Below are positions 7,260 to 15,102 of a stretch of DNA of 36,108 nt, in pieces; the stretch's first letter is position 1; each line of letters begins with the position of its first letter. The position numbers and the translations under genes are program-made. The notes under the pieces were generated by a model. It was given only the letters and a program-made list of their open reading frames with translations, was not told the origin of the DNA and did no database searches. This DNA is from Deltaproteobacteria bacterium (GTDB lineage Bacteria > Myxococcota_A > Polyangia > Haliangiales > Haliangiaceae): the NCBI GenBank assembly GCA_029565465.1, contig JAKQOD010000013.1, positions 1 to 36,108 of the forward strand, read 5' to 3'.

Positions 7260-8345
7260 ATGTCGTCGCTGCCACGTGTTTTGAATTTCTCCTCAGGCCC
7301 GGCCATGATGCCGCCTAGCGTGGTGGCAGCGGCAGCACGAGCGTTGGTTGATCTCGACGGTTCAGGTATCGGCATCTTGGAACACAGCCATCGCGGCCCT
7401 GAATTTGGTGCAGTGTTGGCGCGCACCGAAGCGCGCATTCGCAAACTTGCCAACGTGCCGCAGGACTACGCTGTGCTGTTTGTGACTGCTGGTGCAACCG
7501 CGCACTTCACGTGGATCGCGCGCAATTTTCTTGGCACTGGGCAAACCGCCGACTATTGCCACACTGGCGTTTGGTCCGGGAAAGCAATCGAAGCAGCCAA
7601 GCCGTTTGGCAATGTGCATGTCGCCTGCAGCGCTGAAGCTTCAGCGTTTACAACGATTCCAACCACGCTCGCACTTTCGCCCTCGCCGCGCTACGTGCAC
7701 TTCACCAGCAACAACACGATCTACGGCACCCAGTGGACCGCGCCACCGGTTGTTGGTGATTGCCCGTTGATCTGCGATGCATCAAGCGACATTTTCAGCC
7801 GCCCGATCGATATCAGCAAGTACGCCTTGGTCTACGCAGGTGCCCAAAAGAACCTTGGCCCGTCGGGCATATCGCTGGTGATCGCACAGCGTAGCTTTCT
7901 GGCGACGGCCGAGCCCAGCCTGCCGCCACTCGAAGATTACCGCGTTTACGATCGCGAAAAATCGATGCACAACACGCCCAATACGTTTGGTGTGTTTGTC
8001 ATCGGCGAGACCGTACAATGGATCGACCAACAGGGCGGCCTCGACGCGATGGCCGCGCAAAACGCAGCCAAAGCGGCCACGCTCTACGACTTTCTCGACG
8101 GCAGCAAATTCTGGCGCGCTGTCGCCGCACCAGGCAGCCGCTCGTTGATGAACATAACGTTTCGCGGCCCAACTGCAGCGCTCGAAGAAGCGTTCTTAAC
8201 TCGGGCCGATGGCATTGGCTTGTCAGGCTTGCGTGGCCATCGTTCCGTCGGTGGCTTGCGGGCAAGCATCTACAATGCATTCCCAAGCCTTGGCGTGCTG
8301 CGCTTGGTTGATGCACTCGCAGCGTTTGAACACGAACAGCGATAG
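7260..8345 (+). CDS. serC: Phosphoserine aminotransferase
   Basis: 361 residues. It converts 3-phosphohydroxypyruvate and glutamate to phosphoserine in serine biosynthesis and acts on a related intermediate in pyridoxal-phosphate synthesis. It is cytoplasmic and PLP-dependent. Hallmarks: LNFSSGPAMMP at the N-terminus, the substrate-binding segment EHSHRGPEF, TSNNTIYGTQW, the PLP-binding lysine in YAGAQKNLGPSG (Lys197) and HNTPNTF. Length is normal for SerC. The ATG at 7260 is chosen over a TTG 18 nt upstream because the conserved N-terminus follows it directly. It is convergent with the response-regulator gene, with a 6-nt gap. The window's dehydrogenase at 26467-27396 is SerA-like but sits in the polysaccharide operon and is probably not its pathway partner. 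Confidence 0.93.
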   Translation: MSSLPRVLNFSSGPAMMPPSVVAAAARALVDLDGSGIGILEHSHRGPEFGAVLARTEARIRKLANVPQDYAVLFVTAGATAHFTWIARNFLGTGQTADYCHTGVWSGKAIEAAKPFGNVHVACSAEASAFTTIPTTLALSPSPRYVHFTSNNTIYGTQWTAPPVVGDCPLICDASSDIFSRPIDISKYALVYAGAQKNLGPSGISLVIAQRSFLATAEPSLPPLEDYRVYDREKSMHNTPNTFGVFVIGETVQWIDQQGGLDAMAAQNAAKAATLYDFLDGSKFWRAVAAPGSRSLMNITFRGPTAALEEAFLTRADGIGLSGLRGHRSVGGLRASIYNAFPSLGVLRLVDALAAFEHEQR

Positions 8346-8351
8346 CGCGTG

Positions 8352-9044
8352 CTACGTCGGTGCATCAAACCGATAACCTGCGCCATAGACCGCCGTGATG
8401 CATGGGCAGCCTGGCTCAACTGCGTCGAGCTTGCGGCGAATATTCTTCACATGGCTATCGATCGCTCGATCGCTGACGTCGCGCATGCCAGCACCGAGGC
8501 TGGCAAGCAGCTGCGCACGCGAATACACCCGGCCGGGATGGCTAAGCAATGCGCGCAAGATCCGATACTCGACGGCCGTGAGCGTCAGCCACGTGCCGCG
8601 CCACGCAATGCGCAAGCCGGCGTCATCAATAGTCCACGCTGTTGGCGCAACCCGCAAGGCACCATCGGCGCGCCGGACCAAGGCGCGAATGCGCGCCACT
8701 ACTTCGCGTGGACTAAACGGTTTGCAAACATAGTCGTCGGCACCGGTTTCAAGGCCGACCAAGCGATCGACTTCGTCGATGCGTGCAGTGAGCATCAAGA
8801 TCGGCACGTCGCTGAATTGGCGAACCGCACGACACACTGCAATGCCGTCCATGCTGGGCAACATGAGGTCGAGCACAATGGCCGCCGGCGGCGACTTCTT
8901 GATGTGCAACAGCGCGAGATGGCCGTCATCGATTGCAGTTGCAGCAAAGCCATCGTTGCGCAGGTAGTCGAGCAAGAGCTGCGCGATTTTGGCATCATCT
9001 TCGACGACGAGGATCTGACGCATTGCGGTCGCAGGATTGCTCAT
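8352..9044 (-). CDS. baeR: OmpR/PhoB-family response regulator, BaeR-like
   Basis: 230 residues. The receiver domain (about 10-125) has the acidic pocket Glu15/Asp16/Asp17, the phospho-acceptor Asp59 (VLDLMLP), Thr86 and Lys108. The C-terminal winged helix (about 135-230) ends AVYGAGYRF, typical of this family. The segment EVDRLVGLETGADDYVCKPF closely matches E. coli BaeR, which with BaeS controls envelope-stress and efflux genes. The gene starts inside the end of the kinase gene (4-nt ATGA overlap), so translation is coupled. The symbol is assigned by similarity; orthology would need a tree. Confidence 0.85.
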   Translation of the reverse strand: MSNPATAMRQILVVEDDAKIAQLLLDYLRNDGFAATAIDDGHLALLHIKKSPPAAIVLDLMLPSMDGIAVCRAVRQFSDVPILMLTARIDEVDRLVGLETGADDYVCKPFSPREVVARIRALVRRADGALRVAPTAWTIDDAGLRIAWRGTWLTLTAVEYRILRALLSHPGRVYSRAQLLASLGAGMRDVSDRAIDSHVKNIRRKLDAVEPGCPCITAVYGAGYRFDAPT

Positions 9045-10513
9045 ACGGCCTCGCTTGCGGTTTGCGCCGAAGCTTGCACGGGCAACGTGACCACCACCCG
9101 CAAGCCGCCGATCGCTGCGGCTGCGGCGCGCATCGTGCCGCCATGTGCACGCACGATGGCTTCACAGATTGCCAAGCCAAGGCCACTACCTCCCGACTGG
9201 CGCGTGCGCGCATCGTCGACGCGATACAGCGGTTCAAACAGCCGTGGCAGGGCGTCGCTCGACACGCCAGGGGCGCTGTCTTCGATGCAAATTTCGATCG
9301 CCGCGGCACGCTGCGAGGCTGTAACCACAATTTGCCCCGGCGCGTCGGTGTAACGCAAACTGTTTTCGATCAGATTGGTCAACAACTGCTCCAACCGAAC
9401 ACGGTCCCATTTGACAACGGCATCTTGCAGGCTTTTTATGTCAAACGTCAGCGTTAACCCTTGGCTTATGATGCGATCGCGGCAACGCAGTAGCTGCGCT
9501 TGCAACCAAGGCTGCACTTCGAACGTTGCAAACTGACACGGTAAGGTTTGCAGATCCGAAATTGCCAGCGTGTGTAAATCGTTAACCAAGCGCGCCAACG
9601 TCAACGCTTCGTCACGCAGCGAAACCATCGCTTGCGCCGACAGTGGCCGCACCCCGTCGACCAGCGCTTCGATCTCACCTTGCAACACTGTCAAAGGCGT
9701 GCGCAATTCGTGCGACAGATCTGCAAGCCAGCGTCGGCGCGATCGTTCAAGCCGTTGCAGCCCTTCCGCCATCGCATTGACGTTGCGCATCACATCGCCG
9801 AGTTCGTCGCGGCGCACGGTGGTCAAGCGGACATCCAGCGCGCCTTGGGCAATGCGCTGCGTTGCTGCTTGCACGTCGCGCAGCGGCCGGGTCCAACGCT
9901 TGGCAAACCACCACGCGCTGGCAAGCACCAGCAACAACAGGCCAGCCGCAACGACCAAGATGCCGCGGTATTGATCGCGAAGAAACTTCTGCTCAACCGA
10001 GTCTGGCACCGGCCGCGCTTTCAACATGCACAGCCATGCGACGTGGGCGCCCGCGACATTGATGGGCAGCTCAACCACCGCATCGGCTCCAATCGGTAGA
10101 TCACGCCCAATCAAGAGCTGATGCGTTAGGTCATACAAGCCCACGCGGCTACCAAAACCACCGTCGGGCGGCCCAGGCGGAGGCCGCAGCCCACGCGGGC
10201 CATCAGGTCGACCTGGGCGAGCGCCGTCGTCTCCTGGTCGGCCGATGGGCAAGCCTTGCTCGACGGCTAACGAATCGAGAAAATCGTGCATCGTCAATTG
10301 TTGCTGACGCAACATTTCCACCCCGTTGTCACGCGCGAGGCGCGCTTCGACGATGTGTTCGAGCTTGCCTAGTTGCTCAAGATCGCGCTCCACCAAATAG
10401 CCTTGAAAACCGTTGCGCAAGTTGATGGCCATCATCACCCCCATCGCAACCACGGCAGCCGCAACTGCGCCCAGCAGCAATAATGCAACTGAATGAACTA
10501 AGCGAAAACGCAT
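9041..10513 (-). CDS. baeS: Sensor histidine kinase, BaeS-like
   Basis: 490 residues. Membrane segments lie at about 8-31 and 184-203, enclosing a periplasmic sensor region that includes a Pro/Gly-rich stretch (about 91-120), also seen in BaeS proteins. A HAMP domain follows (about 204-256), then the H-box DLSHELRTPLTVL with phospho-acceptor His268, and the ATPase boxes NLIENSLRYTD, EDSAPGVS and GGSGLGLAICEAIV. These box sequences are almost the E. coli BaeS ones. The frame stays open 21 codons further upstream, but the ATG at 10513 directly precedes the first membrane helix and is preferred. The upstream region is shared with the divergent YHYH gene and carries BaeR-box-like repeats. Confidence 0.87.
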   Translation of the reverse strand: MRFRLVHSVALLLLGAVAAAVVAMGVMMAINLRNGFQGYLVERDLEQLGKLEHIVEARLARDNGVEMLRQQQLTMHDFLDSLAVEQGLPIGRPGDDGARPGRPDGPRGLRPPPGPPDGGFGSRVGLYDLTHQLLIGRDLPIGADAVVELPINVAGAHVAWLCMLKARPVPDSVEQKFLRDQYRGILVVAAGLLLLVLASAWWFAKRWTRPLRDVQAATQRIAQGALDVRLTTVRRDELGDVMRNVNAMAEGLQRLERSRRRWLADLSHELRTPLTVLQGEIEALVDGVRPLSAQAMVSLRDEALTLARLVNDLHTLAISDLQTLPCQFATFEVQPWLQAQLLRCRDRIISQGLTLTFDIKSLQDAVVKWDRVRLEQLLTNLIENSLRYTDAPGQIVVTASQRAAAIEICIEDSAPGVSSDALPRLFEPLYRVDDARTRQSGGSGLGLAICEAIVRAHGGTMRAAAAAIGGLRVVVTLPVQASAQTASEAV

Positions 10514-10527
10514 GATTAGGCGACCTG

Positions 10528-10533
10528 AGTCTA
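10528..10533 (-). promoter_or_regulatory. Candidate -10 of the baeSR promoter
   Basis: TAGACT on the minus strand, 14 nt before the ATG at 10513. The BaeR-box-like arm at 10551-10561 lies 17 bp upstream, exactly over the -35 position, as for an activator that contacts RNA polymerase there. Confidence 0.3.
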
Positions 10534-10550
10534 CTACTAATTCCAACACG

Positions 10551-10611
10551 CAATTGTGGAGACATTGCGGAGCCACTTACGGGTTCGTTGCCCATAATTC
10601 CTCCACAGTTG
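10551..10611. promoter_or_regulatory. Long inverted repeat resembling BaeR boxes in a divergent promoter region
   Basis: CAATTGTGGAG (10551-10561) and CTCCACAGTTG (10601-10611) are inverted copies with 10 of 11 positions matching, 39 bp apart. Read as CTCCACA(A/G)TTG they resemble the E. coli BaeR consensus as I recall it (CTCCATDATTGG). They sit between the divergent baeSR and YHYH-hupE operons, so autoregulation and control of the permease operon are plausible. Confidence 0.5.
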
Positions 10612-10628
10612 CAGCGCAAAACCAAACC

Positions 10629-11537
10629 ATGCGGATCAAAACCATTGCATGTAGTTTGCTTCTCATTGCTGGCTGTGGCGATAGCGCTGCGGTTACCGAT
10701 GCCTCGACTATCGACGGCAATATGGGCACCGCTGACTTCTGCGGCCTTAGCTACAATGCACTCAACAGCAGTCCTAAAGTTGCCAACAATAGCATCTACA
10801 GCTGGGCCTGCAGCGCAACCAACCGAACACTGACCGGCAATGGCATTCCCGATCACGCCGTCACGGGTGGCAATTTTGCAACGCCGATCGGTGCGCAGTC
10901 GATTTCACAAACGTTTCCCAAAACGCCGACCAATAAGAACACCGTGACCAACATCCCGATGGATGTTGGCTTCGCAATGAACAGCGTCAAATTTGACCCC
11001 GGCACGGCTGGCAGCTGTGCCGCAACGGCAACTGGCACAGGGCCAAACCAAGGCTGCGTGATGATCGCAGGGCGAGATCCTTGGAAGATCGAAGCGATTG
11101 GCGGCGCGTTCATGTTTGGCACCGACGAGAATAACGCGCATGTGCAACCCAATGGGCAATACCACTATCACGGCATGCCCGAAGGCCTTGTGAACGGACG
11201 CAACCAAGGCCAAGCCATGACGTTGGTCGGCTATGCCAAGGACGGATTTCCGATCTACGCGCGCTACGGTTTTACCGACGCAAACAACCCACAATCGGCG
11301 ATCAAGGTTGTGTCGTCGAGCTGGCGAACCAAAGCTGCGCCTGACGCCGGCCGGCCAGCCGTCGCCACATTTCCGATGGGAACCTTCACCCAAGACTATG
11401 AGTACGTTGCAGGTTCAGGCGATCTCGATGAATGCAACGGCCGCACCGGTGTCACGCCGGAATTTCCGAACGGCACATACCACTACTTCATCACTGACAC
11501 GTTTCCGTATATTCAACGCTGCGTAAAAGGCATCTAG
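10629..11537 (+). CDS. YHYH-domain lipoprotein
   Basis: 302 residues. The signal peptide ends in LLLIAGC (Cys16, lipobox IAGC), so it is predicted to be membrane-anchored outside the cytoplasm. The YHYH domain is recognised by its namesake GQYHYHGMP (Tyr178-His181), LVGYAKDGFPIYARYG, and the end GTYHYFITDTFPY (Tyr284-Phe287). The molecular function of this family is not established. The paired His/Tyr motifs and a nearby Cys suggest a metal- or redox-centre, which is inference. The frame is open 39 codons further upstream, but only the ATG at 10629 gives the signal peptide. The HupE/UreJ-type gene starts 2 nt after the stop, so the two act together. Confidence 0.85.
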   Translation: MRIKTIACSLLLIAGCGDSAAVTDASTIDGNMGTADFCGLSYNALNSSPKVANNSIYSWACSATNRTLTGNGIPDHAVTGGNFATPIGAQSISQTFPKTPTNKNTVTNIPMDVGFAMNSVKFDPGTAGSCAATATGTGPNQGCVMIAGRDPWKIEAIGGAFMFGTDENNAHVQPNGQYHYHGMPEGLVNGRNQGQAMTLVGYAKDGFPIYARYGFTDANNPQSAIKVVSSSWRTKAAPDAGRPAVATFPMGTFTQDYEYVAGSGDLDECNGRTGVTPEFPNGTYHYFITDTFPYIQRCVKGI

Positions 11538-11539
11538 CG

Positions 11540-12643
11540 ATGAGGGCGCAACACGCTCGCCGTTGGCGACCTTGGCTCGTACTGCTCGTGCTGTTGGCCG
11601 GGTCTAGCACGAGCCTTGCGCATATGATGCCAGCGCAACGTGGCACCATCAACTTCGTCGACAACGGCGGCTTCATAGTGGTGTCATTGCCGGTACCTGG
11701 CGGCTCCGACGACAACGGCGATGGCTTACTTTCCCTCGACGAACTGCAAGCGCATGCAGCATCGATCGAAGGTGCGATTCGCATCGGCGTGCAGCTGGTG
11801 GATCTCGACAGCAATACCGCGCTGCCATTGCAAGCCATCATGTTGAGCTTGGCGTCACCTGGCGAAGATCCGTCGGTGCCATCAGATCATCTGCTCGTCA
11901 TGGGCCGGTTTGACGTGCCCATGCCCAGCCATCCGTTGCAGCTACGCTTCAACCTGTTTGGCAGCAACAGCAACGATCAATCCATGACCATCACCGCAAC
12001 TCGCAAACCAGCGAGCCAATTGCTGGTCTTCACGCCGACCGAAACAGCACACGATCTATTTGTGTCGCCTTGGCGCGCCGTGGTTGATGCGACGCGGCTC
12101 GGCGCCGGCCACGTCCTGAGCGGCCTCGATCATCTGTTGTTTCTGCTCGTCGTTGTCGTGGCTGGCTGGCGCTTGCGCCAATTGGTATTGGTGTTGAGCT
12201 GCTTTACGCTTGGCCATGCATGCACGTTGCTCGCGTGTATCGGGTTCGGACTGCAAATCTCGGCCACCATCGTCGAGCCTGCAATCGCTGCAACCATCGT
12301 GGCGATGGCGATCTTCGATTGGCGGATGAGTCGCCGCGCAGCCCCTCCGCGCCCAGGCCTGCGCTTGCTGTTGGTTTTTGCCTGCGCAATGATCCATGGC
12401 CTCGGCCTCGCTGGCGCACTTTCCGAGCTTGGCCTGCACGGCACCAACAAACTTGAAGTCCTCGTCGGCTTCAATCTTGGCATTGAGCTCGCGCAACTAA
12501 CGCTGGCCCTCGGCGCGGTCACGGTGTTGTACGGACTGCGCCGCTACGCTGGCCCGCGATATGTACGCTGGGCCAACTACAGCGCGTGGAGCACTGCGAT
12601 CGTCGTCGGCACGATCTGGTTTATCGAACGGATAGCGAGCTAG
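11540..12643 (+). CDS. HupE/UreJ family membrane protein (putative metal permease)
   Basis: 367 residues. A signal peptide ends near SLA-HMMP (residue 27/28). An extracytoplasmic domain of about 150 residues follows, then seven hydrophobic segments with the family motifs GAGHVLSGLDHLLFLL, FTLGHACTLL, EPAIAATI, IHGLGLAGAL and FNLGIELAQL. HupE/UreJ proteins are linked to nickel/cobalt uptake for hydrogenase and urease, but neither enzyme is encoded here. The outer domain contains a perfect EF-hand-type loop (Asp57-Glu68: DDNGDGLLSLDE), a calcium-binding motif. If the signal peptide is cut as predicted, the mature N-terminus is His. It is co-transcribed with the YHYH gene and probably works with it on metal handling. 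Confidence 0.83.
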   Translation: MRAQHARRWRPWLVLLVLLAGSSTSLAHMMPAQRGTINFVDNGGFIVVSLPVPGGSDDNGDGLLSLDELQAHAASIEGAIRIGVQLVDLDSNTALPLQAIMLSLASPGEDPSVPSDHLLVMGRFDVPMPSHPLQLRFNLFGSNSNDQSMTITATRKPASQLLVFTPTETAHDLFVSPWRAVVDATRLGAGHVLSGLDHLLFLLVVVVAGWRLRQLVLVLSCFTLGHACTLLACIGFGLQISATIVEPAIAATIVAMAIFDWRMSRRAAPPRPGLRLLLVFACAMIHGLGLAGALSELGLHGTNKLEVLVGFNLGIELAQLTLALGAVTVLYGLRRYAGPRYVRWANYSAWSTAIVVGTIWFIERIAS

Positions 12644-12657
12644 CCAACCCGTTGGCT
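12642..12657. terminator. Hairpin at convergent gene ends
   Basis: AGCCAA (12642-12647) and TTGGCT (12652-12657) form a 6-bp stem with a CCCG loop, exactly between the two stop codons. There is no T-tract on either side; it is a possible bidirectional terminator. Confidence 0.4.
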
Positions 12658-13466
12658 TAGAACAGCCACAGCGGTTTGCCACCAGCAAACAGCACGCGAT
12701 CTTCTTCAGCCGACGGCTTGGTGAGTTCAACTTCCACCATCAAGCCGCGTTGCGCGCTTTCATCGTGCGGATGCATGTCGGTAACTTCGCCGTCGACAAC
12801 GCCGGTAATTTTGCCAACGCGCGAACACAGCACCAAGCCCCATGAACAGCCGTACAACGGCGTACCGACTTTGACGTTCTTCAGATTTTGATACGGCACA
12901 AATGCAATCACAAGCTTGCGATCAACCGCACGCAAATACGGTGAACTCGCCAAGCGATTCACTAACTGATCTTGTTCTTTGATGCGCGTTGCCATGTGCG
13001 ACATGCGTTCTTTCAACGTCGCGCGGCGACCTTCGGCGCGCTGTTTGTCGAGCGTAACTTGATCGATCTGGCGCCGCAGCAGCGCAGCATCGGTGCTCTT
13101 CATCGGCGTGGCTGCAACTAACGGCGCAGTGTCGGCAATGTACTTGTCGGCCGATGCAATGACGCGCTCGCTTTCGGCGAGGTCGGCTTCAATTTCGATC
13201 TTTTCGGTAAGGAACTGTGAAGCATGCAACTTGGCATCAGCCAACTGGGTCGACGCTTCGATGACGCTCTTGTGAGTTGGTGACAACACCACCGGGCGCA
13301 CCCACGTGTGATCGAAGAAATAGAAAATGTTAACGATCAGAAAGCTGAGTAAGCCAATCAGAATCGACGTTAGTGCAATGACGCCGACGGCCTTATAGAT
13401 TTTGACGATCGCGGGCTGAACTGCTAGTCGAAAGCGTGGTTTGGCGTCTGGGTTGCGCGGTTCCAT
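12657..13466 (-). CDS. HlyD-like membrane protein with periplasmic coiled coil
   Basis: 269 residues. A short cytoplasmic N-terminus and one membrane helix (about 27-50) lead into a periplasmic region. About residues 70-175 are helical and charged, with heptad-like leucine/alanine spacing (coiled coil). A beta-rich end follows with two cysteines (YGCSWGLVLCSRVGKITGVV). This resembles the hairpin plus barrel layout of membrane-fusion/HlyD-like proteins, some of which are found with polysaccharide secretion systems. No lipoyl-domain motif is clear, so the call is architectural. It lies at the left border of the polysaccharide locus and may belong to it. No partner ABC or synthase gene is adjacent. 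Confidence 0.65.
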   Translation of the reverse strand: MEPRNPDAKPRFRLAVQPAIVKIYKAVGVIALTSILIGLLSFLIVNIFYFFDHTWVRPVVLSPTHKSVIEASTQLADAKLHASQFLTEKIEIEADLAESERVIASADKYIADTAPLVAATPMKSTDAALLRRQIDQVTLDKQRAEGRRATLKERMSHMATRIKEQDQLVNRLASSPYLRAVDRKLVIAFVPYQNLKNVKVGTPLYGCSWGLVLCSRVGKITGVVDGEVTDMHPHDESAQRGLMVEVELTKPSAEEDRVLFAGGKPLWLF

Positions 13467-13599
13467 GGCAGCGACTCGCCTAGTACCACGGGGGCTGCGC
13501 TGCCGGATATTGCGAATGTCAGGAAGTGGCGCGCGCTGTGGCGGTTCTTACGCTTCGTGGCGTAACCTGGCATCTACGCCAACCACTTGAATTTAGTCC

Positions 13600-13638
13600 G
13601 AAAATCAAAATGGGCCCAAACCTTGTAGGTCGGGGCCC
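13600..13638 (-). terminator. Rho-independent terminator
   Basis: Read on the minus strand, GGGCCC (13638-13633) and GGGCCC (13617-13612) pair, with an inner ACCT/AGGT stem around an ACA loop, followed by ATTTTGATTTTC. A smaller hairpin with AGCCA/TGGCT arms (13643-13657) and a short T-run precedes it. It ends the coiled-coil gene at 13667. Confidence 0.7.
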
Positions 13639-13666
13639 CAAAAGCCAGCAATTGGCTGGACCTATT

Positions 13667-14272
13667 TCAGCTAAATGGCGATGCGTAGGCTGGCGGTTCG
13701 ACTTGGTGGTCAAAGCCGTTGCCATCGGGATCGTCTGTTTCAGGGCCGTTCCAATCGACTTGGGTGTCGCCTTGGTAAAATACTTCGTTGCTGCCAATGC
13801 ACGCATCGGCGGCTTCCCGCAAATTGTGGATCTTGGAAGCGACCTTTTGCGCGTCTTTGACAGCGCCGTTGCCTTTTTCTTCGTTCACCAATGCGACGGC
13901 GTCGCCAACCGACCCGAGCTTGCCATCAAGCAAGTTACGCTGGCCTTTCATCTCCAACAACTTGTCATTGACGCAGTCGAGTTTGATTGGATCTTGGCCG
14001 CGTTGAGCTGTTAACCGTAACTGATTAACGTGGTTAAGATCCGACGACGCTTGGTTCGCAAGCTCTTCTGCGGTCGCTTGCAACTGGGGCACGGTCAGCC
14101 AAACTTCTTTGCTGGCTTTGTCCTTGGCGTCTTTGGATTCTTTCGAGTCCTTGGCGTCTTTGCTGTCTTTGCTGTCCTTGGCGGCAGGCGCATCACCTGG
14201 TGCTGCGTACAGAAGCGTTGACCCGCCGGCCAACAACATCAGAGCAGCTAAGCTTTTGTGGAGCATCTTCAT
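13667..14272 (-). CDS. Secreted lysine/aspartate-repeat coiled-coil protein
   Basis: 201 residues. The signal peptide MKMLHKSLAALMLLAGGSTL ends near LYAA. The mature protein begins with seven tripeptide repeats of the form K-(D/E)-(S/A) (residues 32-52), a flexible charged linker. A helical region follows (about 58-165) with two cysteines, then an acidic, Gly/Pro-containing tail. There are no catalytic motifs and I do not recognise a family. It is divergent from the OPX export gene and shares its 218-nt promoter region, so a role with the exopolysaccharide is possible but unproven. A clear terminator follows it. Confidence 0.7.
   Translation of the reverse strand: MKMLHKSLAALMLLAGGSTLLYAAPGDAPAAKDSKDSKDAKDSKESKDAKDKASKEVWLTVPQLQATAEELANQASSDLNHVNQLRLTAQRGQDPIKLDCVNDKLLEMKGQRNLLDGKLGSVGDAVALVNEEKGNGAVKDAQKVASKIHNLREAADACIGSNEVFYQGDTQVDWNGPETDDPDGNGFDHQVEPPAYASPFS
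14117..14179. repeat. 9-bp coding tandem repeat (K-D/E-S/A linker)
   Basis: Seven imperfect 9-bp units inside the secreted coiled-coil gene encode the repeated Lys-Asp/Glu-Ser/Ala tripeptide. Copy-number change would alter linker length in frame. Confidence 0.6.
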
Positions 14273-14383
14273 GGCGTGTGGACCCTCAACCCTAGAGAAA
14301 ACAACTAGAAAAATGTAGATGACTGGCTCTCACAAGTCAAACCAGCATCGTTGCCAAGTAGGACGCCGGGTGGAATCGTCACG

Positions 14384-14413
14384 TTCATGACAATTTGCAA
14401 AATTCGCAATGAA
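14384..14413. promoter_or_regulatory. Imperfect 30-bp palindrome in the divergent promoter region
   Basis: From TTCAT (14384) to ATGAA (14413), 9 of 15 position pairs are complementary, including the outer five. It lies midway between the divergent coiled-coil gene (14272) and OPX gene (14491) and could be an operator. No strong -35/-10 pair was found in this interval. Confidence 0.25.
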
Positions 14414-14490
14414 CACGCCACGCTCCGAAAGCAACAAAGCTAGAGAATTGCGTGGCTTGGCTGTGCGTGTTACACGTCAAAATGGGTTAA

Positions 14491-15102
14491 ATGTCTAAAT
14501 TTGCTACATTAATTACGATCTCCGCAGTGTTTGCGTCATCCGGAGTGGTGGCGTGCCGCGACAATCCTCCTGTGGTGTATCCAACGGCTGTGGCACTGAC
14601 CGACGAAGAGCCACCGCTGGGCACCGGCGATAAGCTGGGCGTCAGCGTCTACAATGGCGCCACCGAAAAAAGCAAAACCGAATTCACGCTGGATTCGTCC
14701 GGCGAGATCGACCTGCCCTACATTGGTGCAGTTGTGGCGGCTGGCAAAATGGCGCCGCAACTCAAGCGCGAGATTCAAGCTAAATTGGCCGACGGCTATC
14801 TGATCAACCCGATCGTTTCGGTGACGGTGTTGGAGATCAACTCACGCAAGATTTCGATTTCGGGCCAAGTGCAAAAGACCGGCACGATCAAATTTTCACC
14901 TGGCATGACGATCGTTGAAGCGATTGCGCTGTCCGGTGGTCTCACACCGATGGCGCGCGCCAACGCGATCAAAGTGACCCGCAAAGTTAACGACAAAAAC
15001 CAAACGTACGTGATTCCGTACGAAATGATTAACGAAGGCAAACGGCCCAATTTTCCAATGATGCCGGGTGACCAGGTTTACATTGATACTCGGGTGTTCT
15101 AG
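14491..15102 (+). CDS. Outer-membrane polysaccharide export (OPX) lipoprotein, short form
   Basis: 203 residues. The signal peptide ends in GVVAC (Cys22), giving a lipidated protein. The Poly_export domain (about 42-115; PLGTGDKLGVSVYNG, DSSGEIDLPYIGAVVAAGK) is followed by an SLBB-type domain (about 118-200; ISISGQVQKTGTIKFSPGMT, IALSGGLTPMARANAIKV, PMMPGDQVYI). Wza-type proteins end in an amphipathic helix that forms the outer-membrane pore. That helix is absent here, as in the short OPX proteins described for Myxococcus xanthus, which are proposed to use a separate beta-barrel. No such barrel gene is seen nearby. The Wzy-type gene begins directly after the stop codon, so the two are co-transcribed. 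Confidence 0.88.
   Translation: MSKFATLITISAVFASSGVVACRDNPPVVYPTAVALTDEEPPLGTGDKLGVSVYNGATEKSKTEFTLDSSGEIDLPYIGAVVAAGKMAPQLKREIQAKLADGYLINPIVSVTVLEINSRKISISGQVQKTGTIKFSPGMTIVEAIALSGGLTPMARANAIKVTRKVNDKNQTYVIPYEMINEGKRPNFPMMPGDQVYIDTRVF

Noticed and set aside
8349..9353. 334-codon plus-strand open frame
   Set aside because: Antisense to baeR and the end of baeS; no recognisable domain.
10514..10576. 21-codon N-terminal extension of the sensor kinase
   Set aside because: The ATG at 10513 directly precedes the first membrane helix, and the extension covers the regulatory inverted repeat.
14450..14475. Sigma-54 promoter before the OPX gene
   Set aside because: A GG...GC pair is present, but the spacing is 9 instead of 10 and the flanking bases do not fit.
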